Part shown: positions 12,970 to 24,773 of the stretch, piece after piece
Layout of the letters: every line of letters begins with the position of its first letter
How positions within the stretch are numbered: the first letter of the stretch is position 1
From: Apus apus
Lineage: Eukaryota > Chordata > Aves > Apodiformes > Apodidae
NCBI RefSeq assembly: GCF_020740795.1
Contig: NC_067301.1
Location: forward strand, 6,076,001 to 6,140,000
Length of the DNA: 64,000 nt
Reading direction: 5' to 3'
The notes under the pieces: model-generated
The model's input: the letters and a program-made list of their open reading frames with translations, nothing else
The model's database searches: none
Told to the model about the DNA's origin: nothing
Program-made: the position numbers and the translations under genes

Positions 12970-13350
12970 TTTAGTCATCAAAGAAAAGACTTAAGAAATG
13001 AAGAAGAAGAGAAAATGAAATTCCAGCAATAAGAAATGAACAAAAGAATTGGAACTGAAGACCTTAAGTGCTTGCTTTTTGCTGTTGACCAGATTACTAG
13101 AACTATCTGCATTATCTATGCAGCATGGGGTTTTTATTATTTTTACCTAAAGAAGTCTCCTTTTGGAAACTATAAACACGTTTTTTAAAAGCCTGTTTTT
13201 TCTCAATATACCTTTAAAGGTTTTTAAATTGTTTCATATCTGGTCAAGTTGAGATTTTTAAGAACCTCATTTTTAATTTGTATGAAATATACACCTGATT
13301 TTTTCAAGTCAAACTGCAAGCATCTGTTAATAAAGGTCTTAAAGAATTGC
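12970..13350 (+). other. YBX1: YBX1 final exon, entirely 3' UTR
   Basis: The stop codon is at 11261-11263. The exon continues to 11294, where a gtgggt donor opens an intron of about 1.7 kb. The acceptor ttttcag ends at 12969. The final exon is wholly untranslated. It contains the tract ctgcattatctatgcagcat and the block caatataccttt...ggtttttaaattgtttcat, which I recall as nearly identical in the mammalian YBX1 3' UTR. Confidence 0.9.
13329..13334 (+). terminator. YBX1: YBX1 poly(A) signal AATAAA
   Basis: The canonical hexamer lies in the context ctgttAATAAAggtctt, which matches the end of the mammalian YBX1 mRNA. Cleavage is expected near 13350. Confidence 0.9.
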
Positions 13351-15605
13351 CTTGTGTGCTTAGTCATTTTAAACTCGCTTCTGGATGAGGGGGTTTCAGT
13401 TTAGTGTTCATAAAGGATTGGGGGGAAAATTGCTTTTATTTCTTCAGGCATTCAGGCTGTTGAGGTAAAATGTAAAAAGAAGTGTTTGAGCCCTATTGCA
13501 GCTGGCTGGGAAGTTGGGTGAAGAGAGATCCTTGGTGTCAGTGCAGTGCATCCCCAGGAGTTCTTTTGCTGCCATGTCCCAGCTGCAATTTGGTTGTCAG
13601 AAAACTGAGGTGATGTGGGGGTTCTTGAAAAAAAACAAAACCAACACCATCAAAAAACCCCCAGAACTTCAACTAGCACAGCTGGTCTTGTTCACTTAGA
13701 ACGTGTTTTGGTACAAGTGAGTTGCAAGAATTGCTAGTGAGTGGGAAGGGGAATGGAGGGAAAACCAGGGTTGGTGCAGGAACGTGGAACCTGCAATGCT
13801 GGGGGCTCTGGTGTCTGCCCAGGCTTGGTTCAACCATCCCACTCCCCTCTACGTGGGCTGCCTCTCCTCTGGAGGCAGATTTTGGAGAACCCAGGAGCCT
13901 TTCCAGGTGGTGACAGGCCCCTGGTGTCCCTGTGGTGTCTGACCAGGCAGTCTGCCAGCCCTTGGGTTGCAGAGCATGGAAACAGTTGCACCTCGCAGAG
14001 GAACTGCCTGTTGCTGCACCTGGGGCTGGGGGGGCTGCCCCGGGGACTTCCCCAGCTCTGCCAGAGCTCTGCTCCCAGTTGCTGCTCACACAGCCCCACA
14101 GCTCACTGGGCTGGCTCTGGTAGCATCAGTTAGAAATTGCTGGTGATGAACATGCCTGGCATCAAGCACCTAGTGGGTGAGCATTGCTCTGCTGGCAGGT
14201 TTGAGAGCTCTCCTTTCTGTGTGCTCATGAGCTCTCCCGTTGTGTCCTGCCAACTCCTGCTCCTCCTAACTTTCCCATGTGCTCCAGTGCCAGCCACTCC
14301 ACAGGGCTGGTAGGTCCTGCTCTCTCACTCCTGACTGCCCATCCTCCAGGTGTGCCAGCCAGGAGCTGCCCATCCTCTGGACCACAGACACCCTGCTGGG
14401 AGCAGCAAACTGTTAGTCCTGTTCTTTGTCACACAGCTCTAGTGATTGGATTTCTTAATTGTTTGTTTGTTTGTTTTTCCAGGTCCCAGGGGAAAAAATA
14501 GTAGCTTTTAAAAAGGTGGTAATTTCCTAATTAGCCTATGCTAATAATAGACTAACAAAGCAAGACAGACTTGCTGTGTCCTGCAGCACGGGAGTGGGGC
14601 CAGTGGTGGTTTTGCACAGCTGCAGTGAAGCAATAGAGGAGCTGCCTCTCAGCTTCATGTGAGACTAGAGTGATGGCCCCATCTTCCCTGGGACAGACAC
14701 TTTGGGAGGACCCTTGAAACTCTTCCTGTGTGTGGGGGGCTGGTGTTCTGCAGGCTGCCTCTGTGCCTGAAGTGCTGCTGCAGGTCTCTGCTGCAGGAAC
14801 TGTTTGTAGCTGTGGGGCAACGTCTGCTCCAGCCAGGGGCTTGGTCTGCTGCCTTTTGGTGTCTCAGAGCTCATAGTGAGGAGCTTGCTTCCCAGCTTCC
14901 CTGTGCTGACATGGTTTCTGTGCTCACCATTGGGTGGGAAGTGAGGAAATGAGGACAGAAACAGCATTCAGCAATTGGAAGGAGTGGGGTCGTGATAATT
15001 TTGGAGTCCAGTTTGTTTTCATCGTGGTTTGCAAGTGAAGGTGGTTGATAATTCACATGAGAAACCGAATTAGAGCACCTGCAATAGGCTTCAACCTGAC
15101 TTGCCTCTACGTGCTGCTGTGTCTGGCTGCAGGGTTCTTCCAGGGATCCATCACCCAAGGATAAGATTAATGCTTCAGGCTGCCAGCTTCACCCAGTTTT
15201 TGGGTGCAAACCCTGTGCTGCCAAATTTCTGAGAGCAAGGGCAGTTTCCAGCAGGGCTGGTGCAGGGTGACCAGGGCTGCCAGCCACGTGGAGCCAGTGT
15301 TGCTCCATCAGAAAAGGCTTCCCCCTGCATTCCTCAAAGCAGCAGCTGTGTCAGAGAACCTCCTTTGCTCTCCGAGTCCCAGCAAGCTCCCCAGGGGTCT
15401 GGAAGCATCTTTTCTGAAAGGAACACAATTCTGGGGTTTGTTTTCATGGAACCTGGATGGAAGTGTAAAAAGAAAAAAGACCCCTTCTGAGGGTGACTTT
15501 TGGAACACCCTTGCATTTCTGCAGCCGCTGATGCTGCAGCTCGTGTGCCCCTATGATTGGAGCCTTAAAGCAACCACAGAGATCTCTTGGTGTAGGTGAT
15601 GGTGC
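13351..15605. other. Intergenic DNA between YBX1 and the claudin-16-like gene
   Basis: The two genes converge here: YBX1 from the left and the claudin from the right. I see no exon, RNA gene or recognisable mobile element. A (GTTT)n run lies near 14460-14477. Confidence 0.6.
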
Positions 15606-15611
15606 TTTAAT
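15606..15611 (-). terminator. Candidate poly(A) signal ATTAAA of the claudin-16-like gene
   Basis: On the minus strand the common variant ATTAAA lies 59 nt after the stop codon at 15670-15672. This would give a very short 3' UTR. Confidence 0.4.
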
Positions 15612-15669
15612 AGGGTCAGCCTGTGAGGAGAGAGTTGTCCACAGTGGGGCTGGGGGCAGGAGGTGCCCA

Positions 15670-18408
15670 TCACACACGGGAGTCCATGGCATACATCTTG
15701 CTGGTGGTCGTTCGGGGCTGGGGAAGCCTCTTGGGTTGCCAGTGGCTGCTGGGGTCTGCGAGGAAAGAGTTGGGCTTGTGTCATGTCCATCTGCAAAGCA
15801 GGGGGGCTTGGGGTGCACCACAGCATGAGGATGTGGCAGGAGATATTAACCCAGTCACCCCGTGCTGTGTGGTCAACTTCCACCCCTTGGGACCAGACAA
15901 GGGCTGGAGATGATGCCTGGCAAGGCATCACCTGCCCCATGTCCCTGGTGACCCCCACGGCCAGATTGCCACTGGCACATCCTTGTAGCCACTGGCACAT
16001 CCTTGTAGCCACTGGCTTAGGCTGTGGCTGGTCACAGTGATACAGCTCCAGCACAGCCACTGCTGTGGGTAGAGAGGTCAACACACATTCACCAGGACTT
16101 TGAGGTCCCACAACTGTGGATGGAGCATTTTTGCACCCCCTTGGTGCCCTTATGGGGTCCTCACTCAGCACAGTCCTGCCTGGAACGCCCCAGCTGAGGT
16201 GCACAGGCAGCTGTGAGGGGGCTCCCCTTGCTTTGGCCGGACCCTGCAGTAAGTGCCTGCACCCTCTGAGCTGGTCCTTCACCCCGTGTCCATCCTGCAG
16301 GGCCAAAAGTTACTTAAGGTGGGGTGGGGTGGGACAGACTGACCTGCGCGGGTGTAGAGGCAGCAGGTCAGCAGAACAGATGCCATCAAGCAGCCCGTTG
16401 AACCAGCCATCCCCAGCCAGCATGACCACCCGAAGTCATAGTGGACTCCCAGGAATATATTGTGTGACACCAGCGTGGCCCTCTCCACATACACATCTAC
16501 TGCATACCACACGGAGCCCACCAAACCCAGAAGGCCTAGGAGGAGGAATGGGGCTGGTTAAGAAAGGACCATGCAACCCCCCCATGCTCCCCAAGACCCC
16601 CTGAGGGGGGACCCCTGACTCCCAGCATCCCTGTGGGACATGAAGTCCATCTGCCCCTGAGCTCTCCCAGCCACATACTTGCAACACCAAGGATGACACC
16701 AGCCCCATAGCACATCTTCAGTTTGACATGAGGCTCTTCCTTGAGGAGCTTGATGCAGTCAAGTCCAAGGATCAATGTAGCCAAAGCCAGGCCAGCCAGG
16801 AGGTCCCCTGTGATCAGCAAGGTCCTTGTCACCACAATCTTCACTGAGCAGGGAAGGAAAAAAGCCCAGAAAAGGGAGTGAGGTATTGTCAGAGGAACTG
16901 GTCTCCCCACTCCAGATTGCAGTCTGTGTCCCTGCTGGAGTCATCCAGCTCTCCAGTGGTCATGTCCATAGGAGATGTCTACACTAGAAGCCACCAACCC
17001 CATGCCTACCATGGTGCTGTAGGCAAGGTGCTTACCAAACTCAGCTGAAACCTTGCAAGAGGACTGAATAAGCCCTTTATATCATGTAAGTTATTAGACC
17101 AGCTCAAGGCACCAAACAATCTAGGTGCACCAATCAGCACCTGGGATGTGGTCCAGGTGCTCGAGACCTTCTTGCACGGGCTTCAGCTGAAGATGCTGCT
17201 GTCCAGCCTGTCTGGTTTTTCCTCCCAGTTGTGTAGCGGGTGTTTTGAACAGCAAACATCAACATACCACTGAACACCAGGAGAGGTGGTGGGGTTGGCA
17301 TCCCCAGCTGTGTGCAGCGTGACTCCTCCCTACAAAGCTTTGTCCCCAGAGCAGCACCATAGCCCTGCTTTAGTCCATGCTGACCTCTTGTTCCCTTGTT
17401 CACTGCCTGAATTTATGTTGTCCCGTGTCATCACCCTATAGGAGGGTTCTTCTGTGCAAGGCAAGAAGTCTCCAGACCAGGCTATGAGCTGTCCATGAGC
17501 TGAGGACACAAGTGGGAATGGCCCTCACACCTGCAGGCAGCAGTGACAGGGTTGCAAACCCCACCATGCCCCGTAGGGTAGGAGCTGCACTTGGGCTCTG
17601 TGTGCCAAAACACCTTTGCTGTCAGGTGGCACAGCTTCATGGCCTCTCTTCTGCTTGGTGACTCCATGGCAGGTCTGGCTGAACCCTGGGTTCAAGCTGT
17701 GCTAAAGGGGCAGGAGACCCAGAGAAGCCCTGGACCTGCCTTGCTAACTGGTGGAAGTCAGCCCTCTGCATGAGGATCATCACCTCAAAAAAGGTAAGAG
17801 GGAAACCTCTCAGCTATGAACTTGAAAAATGCCTCCAGGCCGTGGTATCTTACCTGGATGGTCTGCCAAAATGGAGTCATACTGGTCACAGGTCCTGACC
17901 CCATCCTGCATGTTGGTGACACACTCCCTCCAAAGCCCCCGGCATTTGTGACTTACCTGGAAGCAGAAGAAAGACACCCAAGGAAAAAACACCAACAAGC
18001 ACCCCAGCTTCCCAGAGATACCCCAACCCAGCAAGGCAGATCTGCAGGCTATCTCCTCCATAGCTGGACACGTCCCTCTGACTCTCTACCCATGCCATGG
18101 TGTTTGTCTTCTCCTTTTGCTCCAGCATTTCCCTGTCTCTCCAATCCTCTAATCCTCCAACTCATGCAGAAAGCAGTGGGTTTGTCCCACCATGTCCCCT
18201 TTCCAAGCCCGTGGAGACGTGGTGCAGCCCCGTGGATGTCAAGGCACTCACCTTGCTCCCAGCTGCTAAACTTGAACATGGTTGCTCTGCTCACCTCCAA
18301 GCTGTCATCTGCATTCACCATCCAGCAATCCGTGCACGTGGCAAGGAGCAAGAAGAGGGTTGAGAGAAGAGCAAGAGCAAAGGCTGTCATCTGCAGGGCT
18401 GTGCTCAT
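15670..18408 (-). CDS. CLDN16-like: Claudin-16-like tight-junction protein
   Basis: This is a four-pass tight-junction protein of the claudin-16 type. In mammals claudin-16 forms a paracellular cation (Mg/Ca) channel with claudin-19. Exons on the minus strand are 18295-18408, 17854-17956, 16679-16843, 16344-16535 and 15670-15755. They sum to 660 nt, or 219 aa, with matching phases and GT-AG borders. The claudin signature W29, GLW 45-47, C50, C61 is complete. Stretches shared with mammalian claudin-16 include [15 protein letters not shown] in the first loop, [12 protein letters not shown] and [12 protein letters not shown]. The first loop is acidic (D34, D35, E38, D65, D70), as in the cation-selective family. 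The C-tail is short (about 28 residues) and ends in KMYAMDSRV, a PDZ-binding motif like the human TRV. No damage is seen. The 165-bp exon has the same length as CLDN19 exon 2. It may be the avian CLDN16 itself or a paralogue. Confidence 0.92.
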
Positions 18409-20621
18409 GGGGCCACCTGCAAGGACACAGAGACATCTACCACCTCTGCTCTGGCCACTTCCCAGGTACCTGATCCATCAAGAGCAAAGTGCCACCTAGG
18501 CCAGGGAGTCCTCTGGATCCCTCTGAGTGATCTGGGCCCCATCTGATGGGTCTTAGTGCTGCCAATATTATCTCATACCCTGAAGAGGGGTTGAGCAACC
18601 AGGTTTGCATAAAGGTGGGGCCTTTAGGGATACATTAATTTTGGAGTGGAGTGGAGACATACCCCCATCAGGTTGCTCTCTAGATGTCCTCTCTTCCAAA
18701 CAGACCATCTGAAGTTGCCAACCATTAGTACTTGCTCTTTGCAAATCAAGAGCTGGAAACTGTTGTCAACCTACTACTGTTGTCAAAGCCTGTGATCTGA
18801 ATGTGTGTCTCCTGATATCCTGAGGTTTTCCAGATGCCTCCAGTGCTGCAGCCATGTGATGCAGTGGGAAGATCATCTACCTTTTCTTGCTTCCCCCCCC
18901 CCACAATAAAAGCAATGAAGTGCTGAAACATCCAGGCTGGAGCACAAGCAGATGTGCCACGGAGGTGTCCTAAGCTCAAACTGCAAGCCCAAAGAGAGCA
19001 TCTCCCATTATGGAGGTGGATGAGGGCTGCTGGAACTTGATGTGAGTGCCCTTGAGTGCTGCCAGGGCTTTCCAAAGACCAAAAAAGGATGGACCATCGT
19101 TGCCAGAGATGGAGGGACTCTTCAGAGAGGGGACCCGTGCCCAAGGGGTGGAATGGAGGACACGGTATCTCCACAGCCTGGCCATGAGTCTTGCTTTGCT
19201 CTGTCTTGCACCCCAAGATGCTAAATATTTTAGTGCCTTGAGCTGCAACCCCTGAGACAGCCCTTTGAGCAGAGAGGTTCCCGTGAGTAGGTTAATTAAC
19301 GAAACCTCATGGGTCTCTGAGCTGCTTGGGTTAATTATGCTAGGGTGATGACTCTTCACCAGGGAAGAGTTGTGACCTTCAGCCCGACGCTGCCCGCCCT
19401 GGCGTGGCACTGCCTTGTGCAGCTGAGGTAGGAAGGAATTCTCCCACAACATCCCCTCCTGGCATGTCACTGGGAGCAGAGGCACCACTGACCCCACCTC
19501 TTCAGGCATTGCCACCAGCTCCAAGCTGAGAGTGTCAGTTATTAGCAGGCAGCCTCTCAGACCCTAATTTACACTGGTTTTTAATTTCCCAGACTCCCTT
19601 CTGAGCTAGCTCTCTATAACCTTGGGGTTTTTTTTTCCACTAGATCCTGCCTGGTTTGGAGCTCTTGAAGAAAATCTGTTCAGCCATTTGAGCCCTATGA
19701 GCAAGTAAAATAAGAGAAGGAAGAAAACGAAGCAAAACCACGACCTGAAACTGCAAAGGAATAAAAAAGGGCTCAGGGGGGAGCGTTACCTTCACTGCAG
19801 GCTCATCCTTGCTGGGGTGGGACGGTGGCAAAAGATCCTTGTCCTCACTGTCTGGGGAGGTGGCTCTTGAAGGTTTTAAAGGGCCGGGGGGATGTGGTCC
19901 TGACCCCAGCGGGTCAGAGAGGGGCAGTGCAGTGCCTGCTGGAGCCTCTGCTGGGGTATATAAGGTTTCTCTGAGGCACGTCAGATGGGCTTTGTGCTCC
20001 ACAGCATGATGGGCTTCCCTGTGGTTAAAACTCTTAATACGGTGGAAGCAGAGCCTCTCAAAAAAATATCACATGGGGTAACCCGTGGAAACCCGCTGGG
20101 AACACTCCCCAGGTGGGAGACTCTGTGTCCCAGGTGAATATCCCACAGTTTCTAATTAGAACTTTTAATTACTAACCCAGGGGCCTGAGATATGCTGGGT
20201 CCCCAGGTCTGGTGCGAGGGAATCGGAGTAATAGAGGTGGCTGGAGAAAGAAGCTCAAGTGTGAGTGGGATAATTAAAACCCCTTGGTCAGGCACGCAGC
20301 CAACAATTAAGCCCTTTTCATTTTTCCCATGAAGTGGAAAACAAGCAGTAACCACTGCAGTGGGTAATGGCTCGGACAGCGTGCCTGGTCAGTCCACAAC
20401 AAGGGTTTTGTGATCCTGGGAAGTTGTGTCCTGGCTGCCTGGCCCTTGGAATTGCCCTCAAACCTGCAGGTTTGCTAGCTGATCCCTTGCTATTTGGAAA
20501 AAAAAATTGGGTTTGCTCCCACTGTCTTGTGTCGTGGCACCTCCTGAGCAGCCCTGGGATCAGCCTCCCCTGCAGGGCCATCCCTGCACCCTGCTCACCC
20601 AGCCCCACGGCAAGCACAGGG
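18409..20621. other. Intergenic or 5' region of the claudin-16-like gene
   Basis: On the minus strand there is a good acceptor (tccttgcag, AG at 18417-18418) eight bases before the start codon. This means an upstream non-coding exon exists. Two HNF1-like motifs lie at 19291-19300 (GTTAATTAAC) and about 19330-19338. AT-rich homeobox-type motifs lie near 20150-20180. No coding gene is recognised. Confidence 0.5.
19790..19964 (-). promoter_or_regulatory. Candidate promoter and 5' UTR exon of the claudin-16-like gene
   Basis: On the minus strand the sequence ccttatatac (revcomp of 19956-19965) is TATA-like. About 30 bp further along, a transcript could start near 19925-19930. A plausible donor AAG|gtaacg ends an exon at 19790, and the matching acceptor lies just before the claudin start codon at 18416. 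This gives a non-coding first exon and a 1.4-kb intron. The same motif also reads TATATAAG on the plus strand, so the direction is not settled. Confidence 0.3.
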
Positions 20622-21002
20622 AGTCACAGAGTCATGGAATGGTTTGGGCTGGAAGGGACCTTCAAGATCATCCAGTTCCAACCTCCTGCATGGGCAGGGA
20701 CACCTCCCACCAGCCCAGGCTGCTCCAAGCCCCATCCAACCTGCCCTTCAACACTGCCAGGGCTGGGGCAGCCACAGCTTCCCTGGGCAACCTGGGCCAG
20801 GGTCTCACCACCCTCACAGTGAACAATTCCCTCCTCATGTCTAATCTAAATCTCCTCTCTTCAAGTTTAAACCATCCCCCCTTGTCCTCTCCCTCCCTGC
20901 CCTTGTCCCAAGTCCCTCCCCAGCTTTCCTGGAGCCCCTTCAGGCACTTCAAAGCCACTACAAGGTCACCTCAGAGCCCCCTCTTCTCCAGGCTGAAACA
21001 TC
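20622..21002 (-). mobile_element. CR1 LINE fragment, 3' end
   Basis: The left edge reads agtcacagagtcatggaatg, the reverse complement of the CR1 3' tail. The sequence then follows the typical CR1 3' region back to 'ctcttctccaggctg'. It is 5'-truncated. Confidence 0.9.
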
Positions 21003-21379
21003 CTTATTTCCATTTGACAGGTCATATTTAAGAGATGCACTTGGGGGTTTTTGAGTGTGGTGGGTTTTTTTTTGTTGTTGGTTGGTTGTTTTTTTTGTTT
21101 TGTTTTGTTTTCCCCTGATGATAATGCTCTCTGCAGCACTAAACAGGGGGAGGGATTTTGGCAACACCCCTGGGTCTTGGCAAATCCATGAGCTTCAGCC
21201 CTGCCGAGGCACCCGCTGGCTGGACGGCTGTGGCTGCTGCTGCTTTGTTGTGGGTTCTCCTGTTTTCCCAGAACTTCAGCACATGGCAGGTCCAACACTC
21301 AGGCATGAGTACTGAAATGTCCAGGAGGGTTTCTGTGCTTTCATTTCATTTTCATGGGCTGCATCAAAAGACACACAGC

Positions 21380-21948
21380 CAGCTGGTCAGGAGAGGTGGT
21401 TCTCACCCTCCGGTCTGCTCTGTGAGACCCACCTGGAGCTCTGTGTCCAGTCCTGGAGTCCCCAGCAGAAGAAGGACATAGAGCTCCTCAAGCATGTCCA
21501 GAGGAGGCCACGAAGATGATCAGAGGGCTGGAGCAGCTCCCCTGTGAAGACAGGCTGAGGAAGTTGGGGTTGTTCAGCCTGGAGAAGAGGAGGCTCCGTG
21601 GTGACCTTAGAGCACCTTCCCAATATCTGAAGGGCCCTACAAGAAAGCTGGTGGGGCTTTTGACACGGGTGTGGAGTGGGAGGACAAGGGGCAATGGTTT
21701 GAAGCTTAAAGAGGGGAGATTCAGGTTGGATATTAGGAAAAAGTTCTTCCCTGTGAGGTGGTGAGAGCCTAGCCAGGTTGCCCAGGGAAGCTGTGGCTGC
21801 CCCATCCCTGGCAGTGTTGAAGGGCAGGTTGGATGGGGCTTGGAGCAACCTGGGCTGGTGGGAGGTGTCCCTGCCCATGTAAGAAAGTTGGAACTAGATG
21901 ATCTTGAAGGTCCCTTCCAACCTGAGCCATTCTATGATTCCATGATTT
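21380..21948 (+). mobile_element. CR1 LINE fragment
   Basis: This is a forward CR1 copy. It runs from the 'ggtggttctcaccctc' region of the reverse-transcriptase end through 'gttcttccctgtgag' to a tail reading ccattctatgattccatgat. It is 5'-truncated, with the opposite orientation to the copy at 20622. Confidence 0.9.
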
Positions 21949-24304
21949 TCCATCACTTACATTTCAGGAACTTGGGGCACTTGGACATCCACGACATGAA
22001 ATTCTGGTGTAGCCCCAAGCAACACAAAACTGCAGGTGCATGCCCTGGGGATACCCATAAAAAGGCTTTATTTTTCTTTTCTGCTCATTTAAACAGTCTG
22101 TTGATTATCTATCAAACTAATCAGCCTTGTCAATTATCAGCTGAAACCTTTTGGAAGTTTCAAAAGATACAGGCAGAGGGGCAGATCTATCAGTCGTTGA
22201 ATAATGAAGATAATTTCCCTGGTTAATGAAGCTGATAATCTAGGTTGGTAAAACCAGTTTGCTAAAAGAATTGTGCTGACAGGAGACCCAAATCTTTGTG
22301 CTGGCAGGAACAAATGAAAAGAAATAGAGATGTTTCCTGTGATGGGACCATCTCATGGAGGTGGAGGAGTCTTGGTAGGGCACGTCAACAAATAAAATGG
22401 AATCAAGATTACTAAAAAAACCCCCAAAGAAACCAAAATGAAACCACCATCAAATAAAAGCAGTCGTGGCTCAGAAATGTGAGAAAAGCCCCTTTGCTTG
22501 TGGAGCAGCTGCCCAGGGCAGCTGGATATAACAAGGATTGTTGAAATGGATTTTTTTACATTATGCTAATTTATTATCAAAAATTATCATTGTTTTTCTC
22601 CTACCCTGTTACTCATGTGGAATTTATTCTGCTGCACTTTGGTGAGATTTGCCCTGATCTTGGGGGGGATTGGGGGTGGATTTTCCTTTTCCCCCTCATT
22701 TCTGCCTATGTAAAACTGAACATAATTTCACAGGGGTTTGTATTCTAGCAAGAGGTATGACCAGGGAATGAAATCTTGATCGTTATGCTGATTTTATTAA
22801 AGAAAAGCAGTGTACTGGGGAGGGGGGGGGGACAACATTTCAGGCTGGATGGGGTGGGGACTGAGGCAGATGCCACGTGTTGCAGTGCGCCCGGCGTCCC
22901 GTCCCCATGTTTTATCCTGCTTTGCCCTGTGCAAAACACACGAGGGATTGTCTGGAGGACAGTGGGGGCCTTTATACCCCTGAGCATGTTATTGCTGCTC
23001 AGCTCTTTTTTTCCCACCCACCCTCCTCTTTGTTGTGCTTCCAGCCTGCGTGTCCAGCCCCAAGGAGCCTTCGGGTGACTCATGCGGATCTCGTGGGAGC
23101 CTCCAAGGACCTCAAATCCCTGCTCGTGGAGATGGGGTATGTTTGTAGGCCAGGTGCCAGGAGCTGGGTGAGGATGCTGAAATAAGAAACTGGATGTGCA
23201 AAAACCCCGGGTGGAAAGTAGAAGACCCCAAGGAAAACCAGGGACATCATCATGTGGGGGAGGGGGGGGGGTGGGTTCTCCCCCTTTGCAGGGAAAGCAA
23301 AAACCATCTTAAATTAGCAAAATGCCTAATTAGGCACAAGCCAGTTCTGAACGAATGGAAAATGGGTGATAATAAGGGAGAGCCCAGCTCTGAGGGTCCA
23401 GAAGAATGTGAGTAAGAGGAGGGTGCTGGTTGCACTTCAGCCTTGGGAGGAGCCCAGCTGAGGAACCCGCTGGAAGCACAAGATGCTGGGTGCAACCCTG
23501 CTGCATGGACATCTGGGCTTCCATCATGGGTCTGGCTTTCAGCCAAGCAATTTTTAAGGCCCTATCCCCTCCTCTGAGGGGCAACACGTGGCAAAAAGGC
23601 ACAAGACACTCAGCTGGCACCTGCCCAGGATGGCAAAACCTGCGCAGCATGGGGAGAAGTTGCTTTGACCCAGCCAAGGAGCCACTTGCAGGGGGCTGGG
23701 CCAGATTTGGAAGGAGGGGGGGGGGAAACAAAGAGACAATTTTAGGAAGGCACCCAGGACTGGAAATATTTTAATACCACTGAGTCACAATTTTTAGTAC
23801 AAACAATCAGCAAAAAAAAAATGCATTTAAAAATCCCAACGGGTCCCATCCCCACAGCCACGCACGGAAAAGTTAATGCAATTTTGTATTAAAAGAATAA
23901 AACCACTCTTGTACAGAAAGCTGGACTCTTGGGATAAAAATACCACTTTAGATCGATTCTTTTTTGAAGCACAAGTATTCCTTTTCAATCCTTACTGCAG
24001 GAGCTTTTGGTGTGCATTTTTGGAGTGGAACCCCCAGAAGTCGGGCTCCACCAACCAAGCACCTGATGGGTGAAGACAAGACTATAAGCACTGTTCTCCC
24101 CTGATGGGTGAAGAAGACATTTTTACAGGGGGTCTGCAATTTAAAAGAGAAAGAGGGATGTTAGTCCCAGGTGAGAAAGAGAAAACACACCCTCTGGACA
24201 AAAAATAGCATCACTTCCCCTCCAGCATGGACCAGGACCCAAAGCGGTGCATGGACATCAAACACTATAGAGGGAAATAAAATCAAAAATTAAATAAAAT
24301 CATC
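21949..24304. other. Intergenic DNA between the two claudins
   Basis: No exon is recognised. The left part (22080-22260) is AT-rich and holds a GATA-motif cluster listed separately. The remainder holds G runs (22803-22811, 23262-23271, 23718-23726) and AT-rich stretches near 23760-23960. Confidence 0.5.
22105..22238. promoter_or_regulatory. Homotypic GATA-motif cluster (candidate enhancer)
   Basis: Six WGATAR motifs occur in 134 bp: 22105-22110 (-), 22109-22114 (-), 22134-22139 (-), 22187-22192 (-), 22208-22213 (+) and 22233-22238 (+). About 0.26 would be expected in random sequence of even base composition. The cluster lies between CLDN19 and the claudin-16-like gene, about 3.7 kb upstream of the latter's start codon. 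Function is inferred only from motif density. Confidence 0.35.
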
Positions 24305-24773
24305 AAATCATAGAATGGGTTGGAAGGGACCTTCAAGATCATCCAGATCCAACCCCCCTGCATGGGCAGGGACACCTCCCACCAGCCCAGGTTGCTCCAA
24401 GCCCCATCCAACCTGCCCTTCAACACTGCCAGGGATGGGGCAGCCACAGCTTCTCTGGGCAACCTGGGCCAGGGTCTCACCACCCTCACAGGGAAGAATT
24501 TCTTCCTAATGTCTCACCTAAATCTCTTCTCTTCAAGTTTTGATCCATCACCTCTTGTCCTCTCCCTCCCTGCCCTTGTCCCAAGTCCCTCCCCATCTTT
24601 CCTGGAGCCCCTTCAGGCACTGGAAGCTGCTCTAAGGTCTCCCTGGAGCCTTCTCTTCTCCAGGCTGGACACCCCAACTCTCCCAGCCTGTCCTCATAAT
24701 GACCCTTTGGATCATTTTTGTGGCCTCCTCTGGACACGTTCCAATGGGTCCACATCTTCCTTGTGTTGGAGAA
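24305..24773 (-). mobile_element. CR1 LINE fragment
   Basis: It begins with atcatagaatgggttggaag, the reverse of the CR1 3' tail, and runs through the standard CR1 3' sequence to 'gtccacatcttccttgtgttgg'. It closely resembles the copy at 20622 and is probably the same subfamily. Confidence 0.9.

Noticed and set aside
19984-20136. Fifty-codon plus-strand ORF just after the TATA motif
   Set aside because: No homology recognised, no coding signature, and the TATA motif is better used on the minus strand for the claudin.
21387-21878. ORFs within CR1 copies (also 24320-24808, 36397-36840, 43765-44199, 55736-56080)
   Set aside because: They are reading frames of CR1 3' sequence on either strand and not genes.
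22780-24160. Possible minus-strand transcript ending at an AATAAA near 22793
   Set aside because: No exon with a recognisable product or splice signals was found upstream of the hexamer.
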